From positions 62,001 to 126,000 of the forward strand of contig CAJXMO010000005.1 in the NCBI GenBank assembly GCA_913056495.1: a DNA stretch of 64,000 nucleotides, read 5' to 3'. Position 1 is the first letter of the stretch; each line of letters starts with the position of its first letter. Under the pieces are notes generated by a model. That model did no database searches and was not told where the DNA came from. It was given only the letters and a program-made list of their open reading frames with translations. This DNA comes from an uncultured Alteromonadaceae bacterium. Its GTDB lineage: Bacteria; Pseudomonadota; Gammaproteobacteria; Enterobacterales; Alteromonadaceae. Both the position numbers and the translations under genes were made by a program. This document shows, piece after piece, positions 55,338 through 64,000 of the stretch.

Positions 55338-57322
55338 AAACGGTTTACCCGAATTTACCCGCCTGTTTAAATTCGCTGGATGCGGTTGAAGCCATTGACT
55401 ATTTTTTCGCACAAAAACTGATTGCGCTTTATCATTTTGCGCCTGCTCAGAATCAAAATTGTCAGATGTCATTAGATTTTGAAGTGGCGGCAAGTGAATC
55501 AACGGATTTGGAACTTGTATTTCATCTATTCATTGCACTTCATTATTTTGTCCGTCAGGGCCATACCTGTCTTCCTTTATCTCACATCAGCGAACAGAGC
55601 TTGTGGCAAAAAACAAATGATATCAATCTTGAGTCGAGTTTAGGCCAGGCTTTGGCTGATACTCAAAAAACCGGTTATCAGTTTCCAGCATTGGCAGTAT
55701 TAAAGCGCATCTGTGAAACTTATTTTTCGTCTGATTCAGTCGTTGATTTGGTGGTATTTGAAAATCAGGCTTTATATATTCGAAGATATCATCAGTATGA
55801 AGTTGAAGTTGCACAAAAAATACAACAAAAATCTCAGTTTACGCCTGTATCTGATATCGCACTTGAGGCAGCTAAAGTCACTTTTAGTCAAATCTTTACT
55901 CAGCCAGATCCGAGCGAAACAGACTGGCAGCAAATTGCCGTTGCCAATGCACTGACTCGTTCTTTATCCATTATTTGTGGTGGGCCGGGTACGGGCAAAA
56001 CCTATACGGTTGCGCGTTTATTGGCTGTGTTGCAGGCTGCAAAATTAGCCGTCCCTTCATCACCAGATTCGGTGCAGTCCAGGCCATCGTCCGGATTAAA
56101 AATTCTGATGGCTGCACCTACGGGTAAAGCAGCTCAGAGGTTAAAAGAATCAATCGTTTCCGCAAAAACACAATTGCAAACACTCGGTTTAAGCGACGCT
56201 GTATTAGCGGCTATTCCCGATTCGGCCAGTACTTTGCATCGTTTATTGGGGATAAGACCCAATAGCTTAAAGCTAAAACATGACGAAGAAAATCCACTCA
56301 ATTGTGATCTGCTATTGGTTGATGAAGTTTCTATGATAGATATCGCTATGATGGCTAAATTATTAAGAGCGTTACCTGAATCAGCAACTTTAGTTTTATT
56401 GGGAGATGCCAAGCAGTTACCTTCGGTAGAAACTGGTAATGTGTTGGCCGATTTGGTCTCTGATTATAGTGCTACCTATGATAAAGCGTCAGCACAAATT
56501 ATTAAACAGCTTAGCGCTCAGAGCCTGGATGTTTCAACGGAAAACAAAACCAGTCATATCACCTTTTTAACCAAAACGCATCGCTTTGGCGGTCGGATTG
56601 GTGAAATAGCAAAAGCTGTGATTAATGGTCAGGCAAAAACTTCATGGCAACTGATATGTCAGTATCCACTTGAAGCACCGCTGGATACCAATCACAATGA
56701 AATAAATTACATTGAACAGACCCAGTTGGATGCATTTTTAGAAGCCGTCTGTCGGCATTATTTTTTAGCTATAATTAAAGCTGTAGATGTTAAGAGCGCT
56801 TTTAATGCACTTGCTCAATTTAGAATTTTAGTGGCTAACCGCCGCGGTCCGTTCGGAGTTGAGTCTCTTAATTTAAAAGTTGAGCTATTACTGTCGCAGC
56901 TTTCAACTCGGGTCAGGCCAAATCAGCATTATCATGGCCGTCCTGTGATGGTGACAGAAAATTGCTATACGACAGGTTTATTTAACGGTGATGTAGGCTT
57001 AATTTGGGCTGATGAAAATAAGCGCCTTGCTGCTTATTTTGAAACAGATGGTGGATTAATAAAAGTGAGTTTAGCCCGGTTGCCAAAAGTGGAAACTGTA
57101 TATACGATGACAATCCATAAGACTCAGGGCAGTGAATTTGTAGATGTCGCAATTATTTGCCCGGAGCAGAGTAATCAGCTGCTTTCTCCCGAGTTAATTT
57201 ACACTGGGATAACCCGGGCTAAAAAGAAACTCTATCTGGCCGCAAATGCGGATGTCTGGTTTACGGCTATTAAAGGGCGTGTGCAAAGGTTTTCAGGGCT
57301 GGCCAAAAGGCTAAATAGTTAA
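55334..57322 (+). CDS. recD: Exodeoxyribonuclease V alpha subunit RecD
   Basis: The fast 5'-3' helicase motor of RecBCD. The 662-residue protein contains Walker A GGPGTGKTYTV near 216-226, a second conserved APTGKAAQRLKES near 257, LLVDEVSMID near 331, and the C-terminal YTMTIHKTQGSEF near 590 and TGITRAKKKLYL near 625. The ATG overlaps recB by 4 bp. It is somewhat longer than E. coli RecD (608), mostly in the N-terminal and central insertions. Confidence 0.96.
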   Translation: MKTVYPNLPACLNSLDAVEAIDYFFAQKLIALYHFAPAQNQNCQMSLDFEVAASESTDLELVFHLFIALHYFVRQGHTCLPLSHISEQSLWQKTNDINLESSLGQALADTQKTGYQFPALAVLKRICETYFSSDSVVDLVVFENQALYIRRYHQYEVEVAQKIQQKSQFTPVSDIALEAAKVTFSQIFTQPDPSETDWQQIAVANALTRSLSIICGGPGTGKTYTVARLLAVLQAAKLAVPSSPDSVQSRPSSGLKILMAAPTGKAAQRLKESIVSAKTQLQTLGLSDAVLAAIPDSASTLHRLLGIRPNSLKLKHDEENPLNCDLLLVDEVSMIDIAMMAKLLRALPESATLVLLGDAKQLPSVETGNVLADLVSDYSATYDKASAQIIKQLSAQSLDVSTENKTSHITFLTKTHRFGGRIGEIAKAVINGQAKTSWQLICQYPLEAPLDTNHNEINYIEQTQLDAFLEAVCRHYFLAIIKAVDVKSAFNALAQFRILVANRRGPFGVESLNLKVELLLSQLSTRVRPNQHYHGRPVMVTENCYTTGLFNGDVGLIWADENKRLAAYFETDGGLIKVSLARLPKVETVYTMTIHKTQGSEFVDVAIICPEQSNQLLSPELIYTGITRAKKKLYLAANADVWFTAIKGRVQRFSGLAKRLNS

Positions 57323-57353
57323 CGTTTCCATACATGAATCAAGTTGGAGTATT

Positions 57354-58109
57354 ATGAGTTTTTTGAGTGCAGAGGTCATTGATTTATCTGTTGTTATCTT
57401 ATTTTTAGCGATTTGGTTTGGCTATGCCAGTTTCGCCCGTCGTATGTCTAAAAAGAAAGCGACTTTATCCAGTGTGCTCATTATTTTAAGAATTGATTGG
57501 ATGAAGCATTTGCTGCAACGGGAAAATCGGATTCTGGATGCAGCACTAATGGGCAATATTGAAAAAAATATCAATTTTTTTGCCTCGACCACGCTATTCA
57601 TTATTGCCGGTGCCTTGACTGCGCTAACGTCTGCGCCAACTGTGTATGAAATGGTCCAGCATATTCCCTGGGTATGGCCACAGACAGTGACCAGTATTCA
57701 AATTAAAATACTGACGATTATTTTTGTACTCGTATATGCGTTTTTTAAATATACCTGGGCATTACGCCAGTACGGTTTTGCATCTGTGATGATAGGGGCG
57801 GCACCTAATCCGGATGATGAGATTGCGACAGAGGAAATGAAAAAGTCATTTGCAGTGAATGCCGGAAAACTGATTGATCAGGCACAGCATAACTTTAATA
57901 TGGGTATGCGCTCATATTATTTTGCATTATCTATTGTTGGCTGGTTTATTCATCCATTGTTATTTATTGTGTTTGCTCTGGCTGTGATGCGTATTTTATA
58001 TCTTAGAGAATTCAAATCGCGCTCGCTGAAAACTCTGGTTGACGGACTCAATATGAGTCAGTATTACAAAGATAATCAGGATAATATTAAAATCAATAAA
58101 CCGGATTGA
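57354..58109 (+). CDS. DUF599-family membrane protein
   Basis: A 251-residue protein with four to five hydrophobic segments (about 7-25, 78-97, 119-137, 197-219). IWFGYASFARR near 20-30 and FFASTTLFIIAGALTAL near 76-92 match the DUF599 family (PF04654), which has no assigned function. It starts 32 bp after recD and could be read through from the recCBD operon, though no functional link is known. Confidence 0.85.
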   Translation: MSFLSAEVIDLSVVILFLAIWFGYASFARRMSKKKATLSSVLIILRIDWMKHLLQRENRILDAALMGNIEKNINFFASTTLFIIAGALTALTSAPTVYEMVQHIPWVWPQTVTSIQIKILTIIFVLVYAFFKYTWALRQYGFASVMIGAAPNPDDEIATEEMKKSFAVNAGKLIDQAQHNFNMGMRSYYFALSIVGWFIHPLLFIVFALAVMRILYLREFKSRSLKTLVDGLNMSQYYKDNQDNIKINKPD

Positions 58110-58233
58110 TGGTTGATATCTGCGAGCACAGCGGCCATCAATTCAAACTATGTTAGGCATTAAAATCACTTGTTGGTGATCGCCGACTTTTTATCGATAA
58201 TAGTACAATTGAATTGTTTTTAATTATTTGCTT

Positions 58234-58461
58234 ATGACAACGCCTTTAGATAAAGCGCTCGCTAAATTACCCGACATTTTAAAAAAGGATATGGATGAAA
58301 ACTTGTGCACCTGCAATGAAGTGATTAAAGCAGACATTATATCGGCCATTGCCGATGGCGCTATGAGTGTGGAAGAGGTGAGGCGACAAACCTATGCAAC
58401 AGATGGTTCTGGCTGTTGTAAACAACAGGTTGAAAGGCTTGTCGAATGTATCTGGGAATAA
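58234..58461 (+). CDS. BFD-like small iron-sulfur protein
   Basis: A 75-residue protein resembling the bacterioferritin-associated-ferredoxin-like [2Fe-2S] domain (PF04324): LCTCNEVIKADIISAI near 24-39 supplies C-x-C, and GSGCCKQQVERLV near 58-70 supplies the second cysteine pair. The second pair is adjacent (CC) rather than C-x2-C, so cluster binding may differ. The ATG at 58234 is preferred over a TTG two codons upstream. No bfr or nitrite reductase gene is near. Confidence 0.7.
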   Translation: MTTPLDKALAKLPDILKKDMDENLCTCNEVIKADIISAIADGAMSVEEVRRQTYATDGSGCCKQQVERLVECIWE

Positions 58462-58502
58462 AATTAACTTAAACTATAAATTATAAGCTTGAGTCAGACT
58501 GG

Positions 58503-58910
58503 CTATTGTGTGACATTAGAGATAGCTAATTCAAAATACTTTTTGACGCTGGTATTAATATCATTCACTAGTTTTTGATAGCAAATTCCCGGAAAAGCAA
58601 AGGTATGGCTTGAAAAGCTTAATAATACAGTCGGTGCCTGAGGATCGGTTTCATCATATAACCATTCCCCACCTATGTGTTTACGGAATGTTTCACCAAC
58701 GTAAGCGCCCAACATATTGCAAATCACGAAGATAAATTCATCTTTTTTCGCCTGATCTTTTAACTTGGCAACGCTCCACAGTAATACTTTATCAATTTGA
58801 TTAATGCTCTCTAAACTAAAGTCGAGTTCAAGATCATATTCTTCACGAATGTAATTGACCGCATCAATCGACGACTCTTCCATTAACTTGGTTATTTCAA
58901 CTTGATTCAT
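58503..58910 (-). CDS. Unrecognised 135-residue cytoplasmic protein
   Basis: I do not recognise this protein. It has no signal peptide or membrane helix, is acidic in its N-terminal half, and contains NMLGAYVGETFRKHIGGEWLYD near 66-87, which loosely resembles DUF3806-like proteins. Codon use and GC are like the neighbours. It lies alone between the BFD-like gene and cmoB on the minus strand. A real gene is likely because the frame is intact and fills the gap; function is unknown. Confidence 0.7.
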   Translation of the reverse strand: MNQVEITKLMEESSIDAVNYIREEYDLELDFSLESINQIDKVLLWSVAKLKDQAKKDEFIFVICNMLGAYVGETFRKHIGGEWLYDETDPQAPTVLLSFSSHTFAFPGICYQKLVNDINTSVKKYFELAISNVTQ

Positions 58911-58986
58911 TTTATTATCCTGATTTGTCTGAATCCAAAATTAGAGGGCTAGGTTAGACTAGCAAAATGTCTGACAAAATAAAACG

Positions 58987-59961
58987 CTATTTATTGGCGA
59001 TTAAAACGGCACGAATCGGTGCCGGATAGCCTTCAATTGTTTTTGAATTATCAGTCGGGTCCAAAAAGTCTGCCAGCGATTCATTTTGCATCCAGTCTGT
59101 CTTTCTTTGTTCCTGCAAGCTGGTTGCGGTCTCATCTACCAGCTTAATATTTTTAAAACCACATCGCTCTAGCCAGTGCATCAGGGCTTTACTGCTTGGA
59201 ATAAACCAGACATTTCGCATTTTGGCATAACGTTCACCGGGCACTAATACCTGATGTTCATCACCCGGTATGACGATAGTTTCTAGTACTAGTTCACCAC
59301 CCGGCTTTAACTGAGCTTTGAGCTGCTGAAGAAAATCAATCGGCGATTTTCTGTGATATAAAACGCCCATCGAAAACACAGTGTCAAAGGCATTAGATTC
59401 CGGCAGGGTCTCAACGCCTAGGGGAATCAGGTGGATATTATTTTGCCGGATAAAGTGCTGCATCACCTGAAACTGTGCAACAAATAGTTCTGTTGGATCA
59501 GCACCGACAACAAAGTCAGCTTCTTCACCGAGCATACGCCACATGTGATAGCCGTTACCACAGCCTACATCCAGCACTTTTTTACCTTGTAGCGGACTGA
59601 TATGTGGTAACAGCCGATCCCACTTCCAGTCACTTCGCCATTCTGTATCTAAATTAATATTAAATAACTGGTATGGGCCTTTTCGCCACGGCATTAAATT
59701 GGGTAATAATTTTTCAAGCCGGATTTGTTCTCCCCGACTCAGATCGTCCGGATTGCCAATCGTAACACTATGTTTTAAATCTAACAGGCTGGGGTTAGCA
59801 AAAGGCAGGTTTTTGATCGTTTTTTGCCAATTAGCAAAGTCACCATGGCGGCTTTGTTTTTGCCACTGATTGAGTAAAGCCGGCATAGTTTCCAGCCATT
59901 CATCTATTTGATGATCGAGTAAATTTTGATAAAAACCGGAAAATAATGCGTTTTTAGACAT
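58987..59961 (-). CDS. cmoB: tRNA U34 carboxymethyltransferase CmoB
   Basis: CmoB transfers the carboxymethyl group of carboxy-S-adenosylmethionine to 5-hydroxyuridine 34, the last main step to cmo5U34. The 324-residue protein has the SAM/Cx-SAM motif [15 protein letters not shown] near 126 and the [16 protein letters not shown] segment near 190. Length equals E. coli CmoB (323). It follows cmoA by 18 bp on the same strand; the two make and use the same cofactor. Confidence 0.96.
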   Translation of the reverse strand: MSKNALFSGFYQNLLDHQIDEWLETMPALLNQWQKQSRHGDFANWQKTIKNLPFANPSLLDLKHSVTIGNPDDLSRGEQIRLEKLLPNLMPWRKGPYQLFNINLDTEWRSDWKWDRLLPHISPLQGKKVLDVGCGNGYHMWRMLGEEADFVVGADPTELFVAQFQVMQHFIRQNNIHLIPLGVETLPESNAFDTVFSMGVLYHRKSPIDFLQQLKAQLKPGGELVLETIVIPGDEHQVLVPGERYAKMRNVWFIPSSKALMHWLERCGFKNIKLVDETATSLQEQRKTDWMQNESLADFLDPTDNSKTIEGYPAPIRAVLIANK

Positions 59962-59979
59962 AAATGAAAACCTGGGGTG

Positions 59980-60708
59980 CTATTTGATTGCCAGCATAGA
60001 GGTGAAATTGAAACACTGATACCACTGGCTAAATTGTTGGAAACCGGCTTGTTCAAACCTTTGATAATGTTGGGCTAGCGTATCCGTTAGCATCACATTT
60101 TCTATTGCGGTACGCTTTTGACTGATTTCAAGTTCGCTGTATCCGTGAGCCCGTTTAAAATCTAAATGTAATTCATCGAGTGTTTCATGTATTTTCGGGA
60201 CATCAAATCTAAGTTTTTCAGAAACAATTAGGATACCGCCGGGTTTTAAACCCTGATAAATTTTGCCGATTAGCTGATCACGTTTGTCTGGTTCGATGAA
60301 TTGCAAGGTGAAATTTAAAACAACAACAGATGCATTTTCAATGTCCAACTCTGAAGCATCTGCATTTATTACCTGAGTTTCAATATCACTTTTAAAGTTT
60401 TTTAAATGCAGCTGACAGCGCTCTACCATAGCGGTGGAGGTATCTACTGCTACAATTCGGCAATTTGCAGCCTCAATTGAACGACGCATAGCCAATGTTG
60501 CAGCGCCTAATGAGCAACCTAAGTCGTAAACATTTGAATCCACCTGAGCATATTCTCGGGCCAGGTGGCCAATGGTTGAAATAATCGTGTGGTATCCGGG
60601 TACAGAACGTTGGATCATATCCGGAAATACGTCTACAACCGCCTCATCAAATACAAAATCTTTTACTTTATTCTGTGGGGTTGAATAAATTTTATCTAAT
60701 TTGCTCAT
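59980..60708 (-). CDS. cmoA: Carboxy-S-adenosyl-L-methionine synthase CmoA
   Basis: CmoA converts S-adenosylmethionine and prephenate into carboxy-S-adenosylmethionine for CmoB. The 242-residue protein has FVFDEAVVDVFPDMIQRSVPGY near 19-40, the binding motif VYDLGCSLGAATLAMRR near 60, and VVLNFTLQFIEP near 127, all typical. It is the first gene of cmoA-cmoB, divergent from kdsA across about 127 bp. Confidence 0.96.
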   Translation of the reverse strand: MSKLDKIYSTPQNKVKDFVFDEAVVDVFPDMIQRSVPGYHTIISTIGHLAREYAQVDSNVYDLGCSLGAATLAMRRSIEAANCRIVAVDTSTAMVERCQLHLKNFKSDIETQVINADASELDIENASVVVLNFTLQFIEPDKRDQLIGKIYQGLKPGGILIVSEKLRFDVPKIHETLDELHLDFKRAHGYSELEISQKRTAIENVMLTDTLAQHYQRFEQAGFQQFSQWYQCFNFTSMLAIK

Positions 60709-60823
60709 ATAGTTAGTGATACTAGTATCAATTAAATATTTAACGTATTTTACCTGACTTCGGACTAATTTGCCTGATTTTTTGTTTATAAATGGTATTA
60801 TAACGGTTTTTAGCAGGCTATAA

Positions 60824-61690
<867 letters not shown>

Positions 61691-61731
61691 GCAACAAGGC
61701 GTAAGCCCTGTTGCAGAAAAAAGCAGGGCTT
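61691..61731. terminator. Two mutually exclusive hairpins between kdsA and the small secreted gene
   Basis: GCAACAAGG / CCCTGTTGC (61691-61714, one mismatch) and AAGCCCTG / CAGGGCTT (61703-61731, perfect) share bases, so only one can form at a time. Neither has a good T-tract on the plus strand. They sit between convergent genes and probably end transcription there. Confidence 0.45.
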
Positions 61732-62008
61732 ATTCTGCAATCAGGGTTTGCGTTTTAGAAGGTTGTTCTTTTTTGTCTGTGCTTAATGCATTTGATACAT
61801 CGATTTTAACCGCTAAACTTTTCACAGTATCAGCATTAAAGTCTTCAACCAGTTTTTTGATTTCAGTTTCAGCTGTCAATTGAATGTTGCTCTCAACCGC
61901 TTGTTTAATTTCGATTGCGTTTTCAGTCGCAGCAAAACTCGAAAAAGAAATGATTAATGCACATGATACGCCTAATACAGTAGGTATGAATCTTTTTAGT
62001 GTTAACAT
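61730..62008 (-). CDS. Small exported protein of unknown function
   Basis: A 92-residue protein with a clear signal peptide (MLTLKRFIPTVLGVSCALIISFSSFA, cleavage near 26) and an acidic, helical, lysine- and glutamate-rich remainder without cysteines. I do not recognise a family. An AAGGAG site lies 8 bases before the ATG, the best start signal in this region, so I believe it is a real gene. It may be periplasmic or loosely outer-membrane associated. Confidence 0.75.
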   Translation of the reverse strand: MLTLKRFIPTVLGVSCALIISFSSFAATENAIEIKQAVESNIQLTAETEIKKLVEDFNADTVKSLAVKIDVSNALSTDKKEQPSKTQTLIAE

Positions 62009-62225
62009 TTATAACTCCTTAACCTTATGAAACAGGTTATATATAATTGTAATTTAATAACATAATATTTTTAACATTTAGTATCAGATTCGCTATAAAG
62101 CCTTTGTTTATCTGATGTTTGTAAGTATAGGCTTGGTGTAATAAAATTACAAGATAGAAAAAATATAATAAATGCATTAGAAAAACTAATGTATTTCCAT
62201 TAAATTTAGGTATTCAAGTTACCAG

Positions 62226-63122
62226 ATGAGACGATTACCCCCGTTAAATGCACTCAGAGCTTTTGAAGCTGCTGCCAGACACCTAAGCGTTACTGAAGCA
62301 GCTGAGGAGCTGTATGTTACTCAGGCCGCGGTTTCTCAGCAGATTAAGTCGCTCGAGAGTTTTTTAGATAGCAAACTTTTTATTAGAAGAAACAGAAAGT
62401 TAGTGTTAACAGATGTAGGTGCAAATTATTTCGCTGATATTAAGGATGTATTTGAAACTATCTTAGATGCAACCGAAGCTGTTATCAGTCAACAGAATAC
62501 GGGGTCAATGACTGTGGGTGTACCGCCCAGTTTTGCAATTCAGTGGCTTGTACCCAGACTGAACCTGTTTGCACAGCAATATCCGGATATTGATGTCAGA
62601 ATTAAAGCCGTTGATCTGGATGAAGGTTTGTTGACTGAAGGTGTGGATGTAGCCGTTTATTTAGGTTCGGGAAACTGGAAAGGTTTAACCGCTTATAAGC
62701 TTCATACTGAATTTTTAGCGCCGGTTTGCGCTCCTAATATTATCAATAAAAACAAACCATTGGATACATTCGAAGATCTCAGAAAGCATACTCTTTTACA
62801 TGACAAAAGTCGAAAATACTGGCGCTTGTGGGGACAGAAAATGGGGCCAAAAGATTTAGATGTAAGGCATGGACCCATATTCAGTCATTCCTCTATGGTG
62901 TTGCAGGCTGCCGTTTTAGGGCAGGGGGTTGCGTTGGGGCATAGTGTATTAGCTCGCCCTGAAATAGAAGCAGGCCGTTTAATTCAACCCTTTAAAGAAA
63001 AGCTAATCACCAAGGATGCTTATTATATTGTTTGTCGCGAATCTGACGTTGATGATGCTAAAATATCAACTTTTATAGACTGGGTGCTTGATTTAATAGC
63101 CAAAGAAGAAGAGCAGGATTAG
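62226..63122 (+). CDS. gcvA: LysR-family regulator GcvA
   Basis: A 298-residue LysR-type regulator. The N-terminus RRLPPLNALRAFEAAARHLSVT-like stretch, with helix-turn-helix TEAAEELYVTQAAVSQQIKSL near 20-40 and the effector domain following, closely resembles GcvA, the glycine-cleavage regulator of E. coli. A DUF423 gene two places downstream copies the E. coli gcvA-ygdD neighbourhood, which supports the name. The next gene begins one base after its stop. Confidence 0.85.
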   Translation: MRRLPPLNALRAFEAAARHLSVTEAAEELYVTQAAVSQQIKSLESFLDSKLFIRRNRKLVLTDVGANYFADIKDVFETILDATEAVISQQNTGSMTVGVPPSFAIQWLVPRLNLFAQQYPDIDVRIKAVDLDEGLLTEGVDVAVYLGSGNWKGLTAYKLHTEFLAPVCAPNIINKNKPLDTFEDLRKHTLLHDKSRKYWRLWGQKMGPKDLDVRHGPIFSHSSMVLQAAVLGQGVALGHSVLARPEIEAGRLIQPFKEKLITKDAYYIVCRESDVDDAKISTFIDWVLDLIAKEEEQD

Positions 63123-63764
63123 ATGTTACCAAGCCAACAACCTAAGATTAAAGCACAATTTATACTGGCGCATGGCGCCGGTGCCGGAAAACACTCAGAA
63201 TTTATGCAACAAATGTGTAATAAAATTACAGAACTGTCACAATCTGAGATCAAAGTCATTCTATTTGATTTTCCTTATATGCAACTAATTGAACAAACGG
63301 GTAAAAAAAGGCCGCCAAATAAAATGCCGGTTTTGGTCGAAGCTTATCGTGAACAACTGAAAGCCTGTGATCCTCAAATTCCTGTATTTGTTGGTGGTAA
63401 GTCAATGGGCGCGAGAGTTGCGCTGGAAACAATTTTAAATCACCGACAAAAACCGGTCGTAAATATTAGGGGCTATTGCGCACTTGGCTATCCTTTTCAC
63501 CCGGTCGGTAAACCGGAAAAATTACGTTTAGAATTGTTAAATTCGGTAGATATTAATGGCTTAATTGTACAAGGCACCCGGGATACGTTTGGCAAGCAGG
63601 CTGAAGTAGAATCCTATCCGTTAAATTCTAATTACAAAGTTAAATGGATTGATACAGGGGATCACAGTTTAAAACCACTGAAATCATCCGGCATGACGCA
63701 CGCACAAACACTGCAGCAGGCAGCCGAAAGTATTTTGGAGTATATAAATGAACAGCTTGTTTAA
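63123..63764 (+). CDS. Tex30/KANL3-like alpha/beta hydrolase
   Basis: A 213-residue alpha/beta hydrolase. The AHGAGAGKHSEFM oxyanion region near 15-27, nucleophile elbow GGKSMGAR near 90-97, and the terminal histidine in DTGDHSLKPL near 178-187 fit the Tex30-like family (PF20408). Substrate unknown. Its ATG follows the gcvA stop directly and its own end overlaps the DUF423 gene by 17 bp, so it is part of that operon; its insertion between gcvA and the DUF423 gene differs from E. coli. Confidence 0.85.
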   Translation: MLPSQQPKIKAQFILAHGAGAGKHSEFMQQMCNKITELSQSEIKVILFDFPYMQLIEQTGKKRPPNKMPVLVEAYREQLKACDPQIPVFVGGKSMGARVALETILNHRQKPVVNIRGYCALGYPFHPVGKPEKLRLELLNSVDINGLIVQGTRDTFGKQAEVESYPLNSNYKVKWIDTGDHSLKPLKSSGMTHAQTLQQAAESILEYINEQLV

Positions 63765-64000
63765 GATTAGCTTATTGTTTACCGCTGTCTTTGCTGGGTT
63801 GGCGGTTGGATTAGGAGCATTTGCCGCACACGGCCTTAAATCTGTACTATCAACCAGCGCACTAGAGGCGTTTAAAACGGGTGTTAATTACCAGTTTCTG
63901 CATGCTTTTGCTCTGGCTTTGATTGCAATACTGGCACTTAAGTTTGAACATATTGCACTTAAACTAGCCTGTTTTTTATTTATCACTGGCACTATGTGTT
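63748..64000 (+). CDS. DUF423-family membrane protein, 3' end beyond the window
   Basis: The first 84 codons of a YgdD/DUF423 protein (PF04241). The ATG at 63748 opens MNSLFKISLLFTAVF, followed by GLGAFAAHGLK near 22-32 and YQFLHAFALALIA near 48-60, the hallmark segments. About two of the expected four helices fall within the window before the right edge cuts it. The start overlaps the preceding hydrolase gene by 17 bp. Confidence 0.88.
   Translation, partial: MNSLFKISLLFTAVFAGLAVGLGAFAAHGLKSVLSTSALEAFKTGVNYQFLHAFALALIAILALKFEHIALKLACFLFITGTMC

Noticed and set aside
58110..58160. TGATGG...CCATCA inverted repeat after the DUF599 gene as a terminator
   Set aside because: The arms are only 6 bp with a long loop and there is no T-run.

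Overview
The window is a gene-dense, AT-rich stretch of gammaproteobacterial chromosome. Gene content and gene order (yajC-secD-secF behind queA-tgt, recC-recB-recD, cmoA-cmoB, pilT-pilU, fldB/xerD, gcvA followed by a DUF423 gene, csdA-csdE, psrA next to fadE, rimK with a rimB-type protease) fit a marine Alteromonadales bacterium. A Catenovulum/Alteromonas-type relative is my best guess; species cannot be fixed from this sequence alone. I saw no rRNA, tRNA, prophage, CRISPR array or intact insertion sequence. The only mobile-element signature is a 264-bp MITE.

Layout. 1-3.6 kb: a tandem-PilZ protein running off the left edge, divergent from radA, then a small CPXCG protein. 3.8-8.7 kb: minus-strand block of a fructosamine-kinase-like gene, csdE, csdA and a GGDEF-EAL enzyme. 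9.0-12 kb: psrA and fadE, with a PsrA-like palindrome at the psrA start. 12-17 kb: nagZ, a low-Mr tyrosine phosphatase, class II DAHP synthase, an unusual two-domain QueD-like protein and an M23-family secreted protein. 17-23 kb: alcohol dehydrogenase, M61 peptidase, the MITE, galM and gshB. 23.1-23.8 kb: a long intergenic region with a likely small RNA gene on the minus strand. 23.8-29.2 kb: queA-tgt-yajC-secD-secF. 29.3-32.3 kb: a sulfide/persulfide cluster (TauE/SafE exporter divergent from persulfide dioxygenase, two YeeE/YedE halves, BigR/SqrR-type repressor). 32.4-38.5 kb: recN with a candidate LexA box, fldB, ogt, xerD, pilT and pilU. 38.6-41.8 kb: purEK and avtA. 41.9-44.9 kb: a compact four-gene rimK operon (RimK ligase, aspartoacylase-like deacylase, short MscS-type protein, RimB-type protease). 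45-47.7 kb: Yip1-family protein divergent from a NatAB-type ABC exporter. 47.9-57.3 kb: secreted nuclease and recCBD. 57.4-64 kb: DUF599 protein, BFD-like ferredoxin, two unrecognised small proteins, cmoBA, kdsA, gcvA, a Tex30-like hydrolase and a DUF423 gene cut by the right edge.

Themes. (1) Wobble-base tRNA modification: queA, tgt and a QueD relative (queuosine) plus cmoA/cmoB (cmo5U34). (2) DNA repair: radA, recN, recBCD, ogt. (3) Cyclic-di-GMP and surface motility: tandem PilZ, GGDEF-EAL, PilT/PilU; RimK has been linked to cyclic-di-GMP in Pseudomonas. (4) Sulfur chemistry: CsdAE, GshB and the BigR-type operon. Most genes are housekeeping. The less ordinary items are the complementary half-sites of the QueD-like protein, the rimK operon, the candidate small RNA, the MITE, and several minus-strand terminators that lie outside any recognised gene.
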